This document shows positions 45,516 through 54,450 of a stretch of DNA of 64,000 nucleotides, one piece after another (position 1 is the first letter of the stretch; each line of letters starts with the position of its first letter). A program made the position numbers and the translations under genes. The notes under the pieces are model-generated. The model ran no database searches, was not told the origin of the DNA, and was given only the letters and a program-made list of their open reading frames with translations. The stretch covers positions 124,001 through 188,000 of the forward strand of contig JADZER010000030.1 in assembly GCA_020850415.1 (NCBI GenBank). Reading direction: 5' to 3'. Origin of the DNA: Phycisphaerales bacterium. GTDB taxonomy: Bacteria > Planctomycetota > Phycisphaerae > Phycisphaerales > UBA1924.

Positions 45516-48047
45516 TCAGTCGATCGACCACTCGAGCACGCCCGCGGAGCACTCCTTCTGGAGCTGGATCTCCAGGCGCAGGGCGTCGGTCTTCACCGCC
45601 TCGAAGGTCACGCTGTTGAACTGGTCGCGCTCGCTGGTGAACTCGTCGCTGGTCGCGACGGGCTTCCACTGGTCGCCGTCGCGGTACAGCACCCGCCAGG
45701 AGGCGGGCACGCGGCAGAGGCCGTCGCTGTCCCGATCATCGAACCAGTAGACCGCCACGCCCGAGACCTCGCGGGGCTGCTCGAAGTCCGCCTGCAGCCA
45801 CTCGAGGGTGCCCTTGCGGGGCCAGAAGGTGTGGCGGGCGACCTTCTGATCGCCGGAGCTGCCCGGCCCGACATCGTCGGCCACGGCCTCGACCCGGTCG
45901 GCCTCGTGCGTGTGCGAGGCGGTCGCCCGGTACAGACGCTTGGGGAGGCGCGGGGCGGTCCAGCGGGTGCCGCTCGGGCCCGCGGCCACGGTCGGGAAGG
46001 CGCTGACGCGGAGCCGGGCGGCGCCCATGGGGATCAGGCGGACAGTCTCGAGCGGCGCCCCCGAGTGGGCCGGCGAGGGCTGGAGCGGCGCGGCAAGGCC
46101 GTACATGTCCAGCCCCCACTCGGGGATCAGCCGGGCCGGCGCCTCCAACGCGACGGGGACGGCGTCCGGCGTCCAGGGGCTGACGCCGTCGGCCAGCGGG
46201 CGTTCGCGCACGACTCGCACCGAGGCCCCCGGGTCATCGCCGACCGCCAGGCCGTAGTTCCACGGACGGGCGGGCCCGACCTGCCAGGCGGGCCAGCGTG
46301 TGTTGAGCGCGGCGGCCTGGGCAGCGGTGATCTCCTTGTTCTCGGCGCCGGCGTCGTCGTAGCGGGTCCAGGTCTCGCCGATGTCGAGGGCGTAGGTGAG
46401 CGGGCCCCGATGGACGGAGACCGCGTTGTGGTTGGCCTCCCAGGTGCGGACGCTGACCGACATCGGGAGTGCGAGCTCGACCGTATCGCCGTCGGCCCAC
46501 CGGCGGTCGATCGTGGCGAGCGTGCCGGGGGTGAGCTCGGCGCTGTGCGCCCGACCGTTGATCTTCATGGTCGCGCCGTCGCACCAGCCGGGGATGCGCA
46601 GGGCGAGCGGGAACTCCGCGGGCGCGTCGAGGGAGATCGAGAGTTGGACCGTGCCGCCAAAGGGGTAGTCGGTGCGCTGGTCAATGGTGACGGTTGAGCC
46701 GCCGGCGACTTGGGCGGTGACGGAGGACTCGCTGTACAGGACGGCCGCGAGGCCCCCGTCGGGCGTGGCGTACCAGAGGTGCTGGGCGTAGTAGGGCCAG
46801 CCGTGCCCGGCGTTGTGCTGGCAGCAGCGGTGCTGGTGGGGGCTGAGGAGGTACATCGCGCCGCCGTTCTGGATGCCGGGGGCGTGGTTGGTCGCGTCGC
46901 TGGTCGCCTGGTTGGGGGCGGTGAGGTAGCGCAGGGCGGTCATCTCGGCGGTGAACGCCGCCGCGAGGGAATTGAACGCGACATCCTCGCAGCGGTCGGC
47001 CCAGATCATGTCGCCGGTGATGCCCAGGAGGAGCTCGTCGGAGAGCATGGCCTCGACCATGCCGCAGGTCTCAACGGCCTGGCGCGGATCGGTCATGCCT
47101 TCCCGGGCGTTCTCATCGGCGCCGAACAGCCCGCCGGGGACCTGCCCGAACTTGGCGCGGACCTCGGCCCAGTTGCGTTCGGCGCCGGCGAGGTCGCCTT
47201 CCTCACCGGACTGCACCCACCACTGGGTCGGCTCGCGGAAGCCCTGGGCGATGTTGACATTGTGCCAGTTGATGACGCCCTCATCCCAGCGGGCGGTGTT
47301 GCGGTGGGTCCTCTCGGCGAGGTCGAGGAGCCACCCCTCGCCGGTGCGGTTGTAGAGCCAGTGGATGGCGCGGAGCTGGTCGCCGGCGCGGATCTTGGGC
47401 CAATAGCCGACGAGGAACTTGTCCTCGGGCACACGCTCGAGGTAGCGGAAGTAGCGGGTCATGAGGTCGAGGATGCGCTGGTCGGGCTGGGCCTCGTAGT
47501 AGTCCATGAGGCAGAACAGCATGATCATGTTCGGCCACAGGTCCTCGCGACCCTGGAGGTTGGTGGCCAGGCCCGTGCGTCCCTCGCCGGGCCCGAACCA
47601 GCCGTCGGGCTGCTGGCTGTTGATCGCGCCCTCGAGCCAGACCCGGGCGTTGTCGAGCATGGCCTCGTCCTTCAGGACCAGCGCGCAACCGAGGTAGCCC
47701 TTGAGCCAATAGGGGACCTCCTCCCACCCGCGCTGGCCGGACCCGGTAGGGCTGAGCCAGGCGTTATCCTCATGCTTGAGGAAGGGGCTGATCTCCTCGA
47801 GGTGGCCGTGGAACCCGTCGGCCTGGAGCTCGAGCTGGCGCCGGAGCCAGCCGCGGGGCTCGATGGCGCCCGGGGGGAGCTTGAGGAGGGGTGCCGGGGC
47901 AAGGGGGGCGCGGTTCTGGAGGGGGGGCGTGGGTGGCATGGCCTCGGCCTGGGGGTTGATCTGGGCGTGGGAGATGGTGGCGGCGACGAATATGCTCGCG
48001 GCGATCGTGAGCCTGTGTGCGGCTGTGGGGGTGGTCATGTAGGGCAT
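45516..48047 (-). CDS. Glycoside hydrolase family 127-like (DUF1680) beta-L-arabinofuranosidase
   Basis: Signal peptide, EEVPYWLKGYLGCALVL, HQHRCCQHNAGHGWPYYAQHLW, C-terminal discoidin-like domain. Confidence 0.85.
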   Translation of the reverse strand: MPYMTTPTAAHRLTIAASIFVAATISHAQINPQAEAMPPTPPLQNRAPLAPAPLLKLPPGAIEPRGWLRRQLELQADGFHGHLEEISPFLKHEDNAWLSPTGSGQRGWEEVPYWLKGYLGCALVLKDEAMLDNARVWLEGAINSQQPDGWFGPGEGRTGLATNLQGREDLWPNMIMLFCLMDYYEAQPDQRILDLMTRYFRYLERVPEDKFLVGYWPKIRAGDQLRAIHWLYNRTGEGWLLDLAERTHRNTARWDEGVINWHNVNIAQGFREPTQWWVQSGEEGDLAGAERNWAEVRAKFGQVPGGLFGADENAREGMTDPRQAVETCGMVEAMLSDELLLGITGDMIWADRCEDVAFNSLAAAFTAEMTALRYLTAPNQATSDATNHAPGIQNGGAMYLLSPHQHRCCQHNAGHGWPYYAQHLWYATPDGGLAAVLYSESSVTAQVAGGSTVTIDQRTDYPFGGTVQLSISLDAPAEFPLALRIPGWCDGATMKINGRAHSAELTPGTLATIDRRWADGDTVELALPMSVSVRTWEANHNAVSVHRGPLTYALDIGETWTRYDDAGAENKEITAAQAAALNTRWPAWQVGPARPWNYGLAVGDDPGASVRVVRERPLADGVSPWTPDAVPVALEAPARLIPEWGLDMYGLAAPLQPSPAHSGAPLETVRLIPMGAARLRVSAFPTVAAGPSGTRWTAPRLPKRLYRATASHTHEADRVEAVADDVGPGSSGDQKVARHTFWPRKGTLEWLQADFEQPREVSGVAVYWFDDRDSDGLCRVPASWRVLYRDGDQWKPVATSDEFTSERDQFNSVTFEAVKTDALRLEIQLQKECSAGVLEWSID

Positions 48048-48112
48048 GGTAGAGCGTGGATCGGGGGTCGCAGGCGCGGCCGGCCGGAAGCAGCCCGCCG
48101 CGCGGAAAGTGG

Positions 48113-48150
48113 GCAAAAGCAGACAGGCCGGGCGGAGAGCCCGGCCTGTG
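48113..48150 (-). terminator. Rho-independent-like terminator for the RRM gene
   Basis: ACAGGCCGGGC (48123-48133)/GCCCGGCCTGT (48139-48149) stem; minus strand continues CTGCTTTTGCCC. Confidence 0.8.
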
Positions 48151-48173
48151 CTGTTTGATTCTCGTGAGTTGGA

Positions 48174-48626
48174 TTACCAGCCGCCGCGGTTCCCCCCGCC
48201 TCCGCCGTAGCCGCCGCGGTCACTGCGCTCGCCGCGGTCGCCGCCACGGCCGCCGCCACGGCCGCCGCCGCCGTAGCCGCCACGGTCCCCGCCGCGCCCC
48301 CCACCACCACCGCCGCCGCCGCCGCCGTAGCCACCACGGCCGCCGCCACCACCACCGCCACCACCGAACCCGCCGGCGCGGGGCTCGCGCGGGCGTGCCT
48401 CGTTGACGGTGAGATCGCGCCCGCCGAAGTGATGGCCGTGGAGCGCCTCGATCGCGGCGCGGGCCTCGTCATCGTTGCTGAACTCGACGAACCCGAAGCC
48501 GCGGGGCCGCCCGGTCTCGCGGTCCATCACGAGCGAGGCGGAGGTGACATTGCCGTGCTGCCCGAAGAGCTCGTGCAACTCCTGCTCGGTGCAGGAGAAC
48601 GGCAGGTTACCGACATAAAGCTTCAT
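48174..48626 (-). CDS. RRM RNA-binding protein with glycine/RGG-rich tail
   Basis: [32 protein letters not shown] motifs; [11 protein letters not shown] tail. Confidence 0.96.
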   Translation of the reverse strand: MKLYVGNLPFSCTEQELHELFGQHGNVTSASLVMDRETGRPRGFGFVEFSNDDEARAAIEALHGHHFGGRDLTVNEARPREPRAGGFGGGGGGGGGRGGYGGGGGGGGGGRGGDRGGYGGGGRGGGRGGDRGERSDRGGYGGGGGNRGGW

Positions 48627-49007
48627 TCGAACGCTTCCTTCAGTTGCCCTTGAAACTCTGAAACCGGCTGCTTGAACTCGGGCAAGAGAAAGCGTCGGGA
48701 TCTTGGCGGCCGCCCACCGTCGGGTCGCCCCGCCGCAGAACGCCGAAAGTATACACCAAGGCCCTCGGGGCTTGGCAAGGGGCTTTTCGCCTCTGGGCAG
48801 GGGGAATGGCGTCCGGGGAGCGCGCGAGCCCGGGCTTTCTCTCCCCGGGTGCCGGGGCTGGTAGACCCCGCGGATCCGCCCCGCATCGGCGCGCCACGGG
48901 TCGTCTCCGGGGCCGGCGTGGGCTGGGTGTTTTCGGATATGTCGAGCCGTATTGCCCCGGACCGGCGAATCGGGAATAGAGATCCCCCCCGATACCATTG
49001 CCATGGC

Positions 49008-50138
49008 ATGAAACCACTGCTCATCGGGTTGGGTATCGCCGGATTGGTCTGCGGGGCCCTCGTGGCCATGAAGTGGCTGGAGCCGCGGGGCCCGGGTGCG
49101 CCCGCGCGGGGCCACTACCGGGCCGCCAGCACCCAGCCGGAGTCCACCACCACCCCCACCACCACCCCGACGACCACCCAGCCAGAGGATGACCACCCGG
49201 TGCACAAGTACTCCAAGTCCGCGTTCGACATCACGCCCCTGTCCCGCGAGCGCGTGGAAGAGCTCGCGAGCAAGCTCGACGAGGAGACCTACCGCATCAC
49301 GCAGAAGGCGGGCACGGAGCCGGCGTTCTGCGGCAACCTGCTCGACAACCACAAGGAGGGCGTCTACTGCTGCGTGGTGTGCGGGCTGCCGCTGTTCTCC
49401 AGCGACAACAAGTTCACCTCCGGCACGGGGTGGCCGAGCTTCTACACCACCTTCGACCGCGAGCATGTGGCTGGCCGGGAGGACCGGAGCCACGGGATGG
49501 CACGGGTCGAGATCAACTGCGCCCGCTGCGACGCGCACCTCGGGCATGTGTTCGAGGACGGGCCCGAGCCGACGGGGCTGCGGTTCTGCCTCAACTCGGC
49601 ATCGCTGAAGTTCTACGAGAACGGCGAGCCGCGCCCGGCGGAGAGCCTGCCCGTCGCGACCGAGACGGCGTACTTCGCCGGCGGCTGCTTCTGGGGGATC
49701 GAGCACTACTTCGAGAAGGGCGAGGGCGTGGTCGACGCCGTGAGCGGCTACATGCAGGGCAGCACCGCAGACCCCACCTACAAGGAGGTCTGCTACGAGG
49801 ACACCGGGCACGCCGAGACCGTCAAGGTGGTGTTCGACCCGCGCGTGATCACATACGAGCGGCTGCTGCGGGCGTTCTTCGACATGCACGACCCCACGCA
49901 GCTCAATCGGCAGGGGCCCGATGTGGGCGATCAGTACCGCTCGGGGGTCTGGACCACCAGCGACTCCCAGCGGGCGGCGGCCGAGGCGTTCGTCAAGCAG
50001 CTCGGCGCCGAGGGTCGGTTCAAGCAGCCGATCGTGACGCAGATCGAGCCGGCCGCGAGCTTCTACGCGGCTGAAGACCACCACCAGGACTACATCGAGA
50101 AGACCGGCCGGGCGTGCCATGTGAAGAACCCGTGGTGA
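49008..50138 (+). CDS. msrBA: Bifunctional peptide methionine sulfoxide reductase MsrB/MsrA
   Basis: Msr[53 protein letters not shown]; Msr[30 protein letters not shown]. Confidence 0.96.
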   Translation: MKPLLIGLGIAGLVCGALVAMKWLEPRGPGAPARGHYRAASTQPESTTTPTTTPTTTQPEDDHPVHKYSKSAFDITPLSRERVEELASKLDEETYRITQKAGTEPAFCGNLLDNHKEGVYCCVVCGLPLFSSDNKFTSGTGWPSFYTTFDREHVAGREDRSHGMARVEINCARCDAHLGHVFEDGPEPTGLRFCLNSASLKFYENGEPRPAESLPVATETAYFAGGCFWGIEHYFEKGEGVVDAVSGYMQGSTADPTYKEVCYEDTGHAETVKVVFDPRVITYERLLRAFFDMHDPTQLNRQGPDVGDQYRSGVWTTSDSQRAAAEAFVKQLGAEGRFKQPIVTQIEPAASFYAAEDHHQDYIEKTGRACHVKNPW

Positions 50139-50248
50139 CAGACAGCCCCACCGGGGCGACCCACCCCCCGCTCGGGCGGTCCGGCCGCCGGGTTGCATTC
50201 CCCCCCGGGGGAGGGGGTCAAGGGGAACCGCGTGGGGTATGCTGGGGC

Positions 50249-50701
50249 ATGAGCTACAAGTCCCCAGTCCCGTATGAGGCCGCCCGCATCCGCGCTGCCG
50301 CGGTGTACTGCTCCGACGGACGCGTCGGCGAGCACTTCGACGACTTCCTGCAGAACGGGCTGAAGCTCCCGCGGTACGACCGGGTCGCGCTGCCCGGGGG
50401 GCCGGGGTGCCTGGCGGGGCACACCGAGGCCCGGCTGGAAGAGGAGGGGGTGATCGATGAGCTCAAGTTCCTCGTGGACGCCCACGGGCTGACCAAGGTC
50501 GTTCTGATCCAGCACGAGGCGTGCGCGTTCTATGCGCACCGGCTGAAGGTCGGCGCCGACCGGATGGCGACGCTGCAGCGGGCGGACCTCGTTCGTGCGG
50601 CGTTCCAGATCCGGCGCGTGTCGAGCGAGGTGGAGATCCAGGCGTACTTCGCACGCAACATCGCCGGGAGCATCGAGTTCGAGGGGGTCGGCATCGATTG
50701 A
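50249..50701 (+). CDS. Beta-carbonic anhydrase-like small protein
   Basis: [25 protein letters not shown] (C-x-D-x-R ... H-x-x-C pattern). Confidence 0.65.
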   Translation: MSYKSPVPYEAARIRAAAVYCSDGRVGEHFDDFLQNGLKLPRYDRVALPGGPGCLAGHTEARLEEEGVIDELKFLVDAHGLTKVVLIQHEACAFYAHRLKVGADRMATLQRADLVRAAFQIRRVSSEVEIQAYFARNIAGSIEFEGVGID

Positions 50702-50726
50702 GGCGCGGGCCGCCGGGCGATGGGGT

Positions 50727-51398
50727 CTAGAGCTCGGGCTGCTCGTCCTCGTCGTCGTCGGAGAAGTCGAAATCAAAGTCGACGCTGGAGTCCTCGTTCT
50801 CGGAGGTGAACGAGCCGGGCGTCGCGGGCTCGGCGGCGGCGTTGGCGGCGGAACGGACGCGCTGGGTCAGGTCCTCGGGGTTGATCGCCGCGGGCTGACC
50901 GTCGATCCGGACGACGAACAGCATGGACCCGACGGCGAGCACATCCCCGGCCCGGAGCTCGGCATCCTCGACGCGCTGGCCGTTGACAAAGGTGCCGTTG
51001 CTGGATCCCAGGTCGCGGATGCGGACGCCCGCGCCGCCCGTCATGATCTCGCAATGGTGGCGGGAGATCTGGGCGGAGGGGATCCGGAGCTGGCAGTCGT
51101 CCTGCCGGCCGATCACGAACTTCCCCGTGCGGAGGGGGACGGGCTGCTGTTTGCCATCGGAACGAACATGGACCAGGGCCGCTTCCACCGGAGCACTATC
51201 CTTTCCAAGGGCCTTTCCAAGGGCCTTGCCACGCGCCTTTCGGAGGGCCTCTCTGCCAGGCCTTCCCGCCGGACCCCACCCGCAGACAGACCACGGATCT
51301 CGACAAGACCAAACGACGAACAGACCGCCCGTTCTGGCGGGCAACAAAGGGTAGCGTAGTTTGTCAACGCCATTGCCGCAAATCCGGGGGACCTCCAT
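50727..51398 (-). CDS. FHA domain protein (N-terminal start uncertain, real start probably ~51.2 kb)
   Basis: KFVIGRQDDCQLRIPSAQISRHHCEI...IRDLGSSNGTFVNGQRV FHA core; acidic tail. Confidence 0.88.
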   Translation of the reverse strand: MEVPRICGNGVDKLRYPLLPARTGGLFVVWSCRDPWSVCGWGPAGRPGREALRKARGKALGKALGKDSAPVEAALVHVRSDGKQQPVPLRTGKFVIGRQDDCQLRIPSAQISRHHCEIMTGGAGVRIRDLGSSNGTFVNGQRVEDAELRAGDVLAVGSMLFVVRIDGQPAAINPEDLTQRVRSAANAAAEPATPGSFTSENEDSSVDFDFDFSDDDEDEQPEL

Positions 51399-52617
51399 GG
51401 CCGACGCCGCGGCGGGGCTGCTCGGCGCGCCGGGATTCGTCGGGGCCAGGAGCCTCTACATCCATGTGCCGTTCTGCTTCCACAAGTGTCACTACTGCGA
51501 CTTCTACAGCCTGGTGGATACCCGGGATCGGCAGGACGCATTTGTGGACCGGCTGCTGCTGGAATTGAACGCCATGGCGCCGCTGGCGAGAGGGGAGCCC
51601 CTGGAGACGATCTTCGTGGGCGGGGGGACGCCGACCCTGCTGCGTGTGGACCTCTGGGAGCGGGTGCTCGGGGCCCTGGCGGGGCTGTTCGACCTCACCG
51701 CGATCCGGGCCGGAGCGGGGGAGTTCACGGTCGAGTGCAACCCCGAGACCGCCTCGGCGGAACTGTTCGGCGTGCTGCGGGCGGGGGGCGTGGGGCGGCT
51801 GAGCATGGGGGCGCAGTCGTTCGAGGCACGCCACCTCAAGACGCTGGAGCGGTGGCACGACCCGGCCAGCGTGGGGCGGGCGGTGGACCTGGCGCGGGGC
51901 GCGGGGATCGGGCGCCTGAGCGTGGACCTGATCTTCGCGATCCCCGGGCAGACGCTCGCGGAGTGGGAGCGGGACCTGGCGACCGCGATCGGCCTGGGGG
52001 TGACGCACCTGTCGTGCTACGCGCTCACCTACGAGTCCAACACCGCCATGACCGCGCGGCTGAAGCGGGGCGAGTTCGAGGCGTGCGACGAGGATCTCGA
52101 GGCGGACATGTACGAGCTGACCGTCGAGCGCTGCCGCGCGGCGGGGCTCGGGCGGTACGAGGTGTCGAACTTCGCCGCCGTGGGCCAGGAGTGTGCGCAC
52201 AACCTGGCCTACTGGCGACAGCGCTCGTGGATGGCCGCGGGGCCGAGCGCCAGCGGGCACCTGGTCTCACCGGGGAGCGGGAGCTGGCGCTGGAAGAACT
52301 CGCCCCGCCTGGACGACTACCTGCGGGGGAGCGACCGGGGGTTTGCGCCGGCCGTGGATGTGGAGGGGCCCGACGCCCGCCGGCTGGTGGCCGAGTCGAT
52401 CATGACCGGGCTGCGCCTGCGCGAGGGGGTGGAGGTCGGGCGGCTCGTCGGGGGGCTGGGGGATGGAGCGCTGGCCGGGCGGGCGGCGGAGATCGTTCGC
52501 GAGCAGGCAGCGCGGGGGTTGGCGGCGGAGCACGCCGGGCGCGTGACGCTGACGGACAAGGGGTTCCTGTTCGCCGACGGGGTCGCGAGGGAGTTCCTGG
52601 CGATGCTGCGCCCGTGA
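51397..52617 (+). CDS. hemW: HemW-like radical SAM protein (coproporphyrinogen III oxidase-like)
   Basis: SLYIHVPFCFHKCHYCDFYS, FVGGGTPTLL, MGAQSFEARHLKTLERWH, VDLIFAIPGQTLAEW motifs. Confidence 0.93.
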   Translation: MADAAAGLLGAPGFVGARSLYIHVPFCFHKCHYCDFYSLVDTRDRQDAFVDRLLLELNAMAPLARGEPLETIFVGGGTPTLLRVDLWERVLGALAGLFDLTAIRAGAGEFTVECNPETASAELFGVLRAGGVGRLSMGAQSFEARHLKTLERWHDPASVGRAVDLARGAGIGRLSVDLIFAIPGQTLAEWERDLATAIGLGVTHLSCYALTYESNTAMTARLKRGEFEACDEDLEADMYELTVERCRAAGLGRYEVSNFAAVGQECAHNLAYWRQRSWMAAGPSASGHLVSPGSGSWRWKNSPRLDDYLRGSDRGFAPAVDVEGPDARRLVAESIMTGLRLREGVEVGRLVGGLGDGALAGRAAEIVREQAARGLAAEHAGRVTLTDKGFLFADGVAREFLAMLRP

Positions 52618-52733
52618 GGCAAGGGCCACGCGGCGTGGTGCTCCGAGAGTCGGGCAAAGGGGCGGGGATGCTTGCGCCGGCGCAGGGGCATCGCCGCACC
52701 GCGTGCCTCGCTGACCCCGGCTTCCCAGGGCTG

Positions 52734-53507
52734 CTATTCGTCCGCGGCGACTTCGGCCGGCAGCGGGGCGGGGTCGGGGAGATCGAGCCGCATGCGCTTG
52801 AGCATGGGACGGAGGTCGCGGGGGAAGACCGAGTGGATGTCGAGGAGTTCGCCGGTGATGGGGTGTTCCAGTGCGAGCCGGTGGGCGTGGAGGGCCAGGC
52901 GCGGGGCGGCGGCGCGGGCGAGCTCGGGGCCGTACACATCGTCGCCCAGGACGGTGGCGCCGATGGAGTCGAGGTGGACGCGGACCTGGTGCAGCCGGCC
53001 GGTGATGGGGCGCGCCTCGATGAGCGAGCCGCCGGGGCTGGACTGGAGGACGCGGTAGGCGGTGATGGCGGGTTTGCCGGAGTTGCCGATACGCGAGGTC
53101 TTGGTCTGCGTGTACTTCGAGGCCCGCTTGACCTCCTCGATAATCGGGCGCTTGATGACGCCGGCGGGCTTGTTGGGGGTCGAGCGGCAGACGGCCCAGT
53201 AGAACTTGCGGATATCGCGGGTCTCGAACTTCGTCCGGAGGCCGTCGTAGGCGTCGGCCGTGAGGGCGACGAGGAGCAGGCCGCTGGTGCCGCGGTCGAG
53301 TCGGTGGACAAGCCCCCAGTCGCGCTTGTCGCCGAGGGCGCTGAGCTGCTTGGTGTAGACGGCGATGAGGCCGTTGAGGAGGGTGTCGCCCTCGTGCCCG
53401 ACGCCCGGGGCTGTGACGAGTCGGGCCCGCTTGTTGACGACGAGCAGGTGCTCATCCGCGTAGGCAACGCGGAAGGTGACGCGTTCGTTGGGGGGGGGAG
53501 GGGGCAC
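52734..53507 (-). CDS. RluA-family pseudouridine synthase
   Basis: LLVVNKRARLVTAPG, WGLVHRLDRGTSGLLLVA, RPITGRLHQVRVHLDSIGATVLGDDVYG motifs. Confidence 0.95.
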   Translation of the reverse strand: MPPPPPNERVTFRVAYADEHLLVVNKRARLVTAPGVGHEGDTLLNGLIAVYTKQLSALGDKRDWGLVHRLDRGTSGLLLVALTADAYDGLRTKFETRDIRKFYWAVCRSTPNKPAGVIKRPIIEEVKRASKYTQTKTSRIGNSGKPAITAYRVLQSSPGGSLIEARPITGRLHQVRVHLDSIGATVLGDDVYGPELARAAAPRLALHAHRLALEHPITGELLDIHSVFPRDLRPMLKRMRLDLPDPAPLPAEVAADE

Positions 53508-53596
53508 GAGGGAGCTTAGGGAAGGCGGGAGGATAAAGGACGAAGGATGGAGGAAGAAGGGCGCGAATGCGTGAGCGGATGAGCCGCGGAGTCGGA

Positions 53597-54397
53597 TTAT
53601 CCGGGGCCCGGGGTTGGGCAGGCGTCGTCGTCGAGGTACCAGCGGAGCGTGCCGCCGAGCGGCTGCACGCCCAGGATGGGGGCATGCTCCGGCGCCGGGG
53701 GGTCGGCGATGAGCCGCCCCAGGGCGTCGCGTTTGGCCGGTCCGGTGACCATCACCGAAACGAACCGTGCGGCGTTGAGCATCTCGTAGGTGAGGGTCAT
53801 CCGGCGCGGCGGGACGACCGTCGGGCCCTCGTTGAACACGACGAGGCGCCCGGCGGGCGCGGCCAGCGCGGGGGAATCCGGGAAGAGGCTGGCGGTGTGG
53901 AGGTCGGGGCCCATGCCCAGGAGCACATAGTCGAGGCGGTCATGGCCGCGCTCGCGCCACTCGAGGTTGGCGCGGAGGTCGCCCTCGTACCGCAGGTCGC
54001 CGTCGGACTCCAGGACGGGCATGGGGTGTGCCTGGTCGCGGGGGATGTCGGAGTGGTCGAGGAGGATGTCGCCGATCATCTTCCAGTTGCGCCGCTCATC
54101 GTCATCGGGCACGCAGCGCTCGTCGACCTGCCAGAGGTGGGTCTTCTTCCAGGGGAAGTCTCGCAGGCGCGGGTCGTACATGAGCCTCGCGTAGAGCGGC
54201 TCGGGGGTGCTGCCGCCGGACAGGGCGAGGTGGAAATCCCCGAACGCGCGGACGCAGGAGCGAGCCTGGAAGAGCAGGTCGGCGGCGATGGCGTCGATCA
54301 GCTCGTCGGGCGTCGCCCGGACGAGGACCTCCCCGGGCAGCGCGGGCTTCGGCGGCTCGGGGGCGAGCTCGTAGGGGTCGGGGGCGCGGTCGGGCAT
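53597..54397 (-). CDS. pgl: 6-phosphogluconolactonase
   Basis: FHLALSGGSTPEPLYARL, WQVDERCVPDDDERRNWKMIGDILL, LLGMGPDLHTASLFP motifs. Confidence 0.94.
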   Translation of the reverse strand: MPDRAPDPYELAPEPPKPALPGEVLVRATPDELIDAIAADLLFQARSCVRAFGDFHLALSGGSTPEPLYARLMYDPRLRDFPWKKTHLWQVDERCVPDDDERRNWKMIGDILLDHSDIPRDQAHPMPVLESDGDLRYEGDLRANLEWRERGHDRLDYVLLGMGPDLHTASLFPDSPALAAPAGRLVVFNEGPTVVPPRRMTLTYEMLNAARFVSVMVTGPAKRDALGRLIADPPAPEHAPILGVQPLGGTLRWYLDDDACPTPGPG

Positions 54398-54450
54398 CTG
54401 GGGCACGGTAGCACACCCGCGGGGCGGGCGGGCCGCGCCGGCCGCCGGGG

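Noticed and set aside
8589-48047. GH95 and GH127-like genes as a polysaccharide utilisation locus
   Set aside because: They are about 34 kb apart with unrelated housekeeping genes between and no transporter or regulator linking them.
48174-48400. GCC/CCG-rich tract as a non-coding microsatellite
   Set aside because: It is the in-frame Gly/RGG tail of the RRM protein, common in bacterial RRM proteins.
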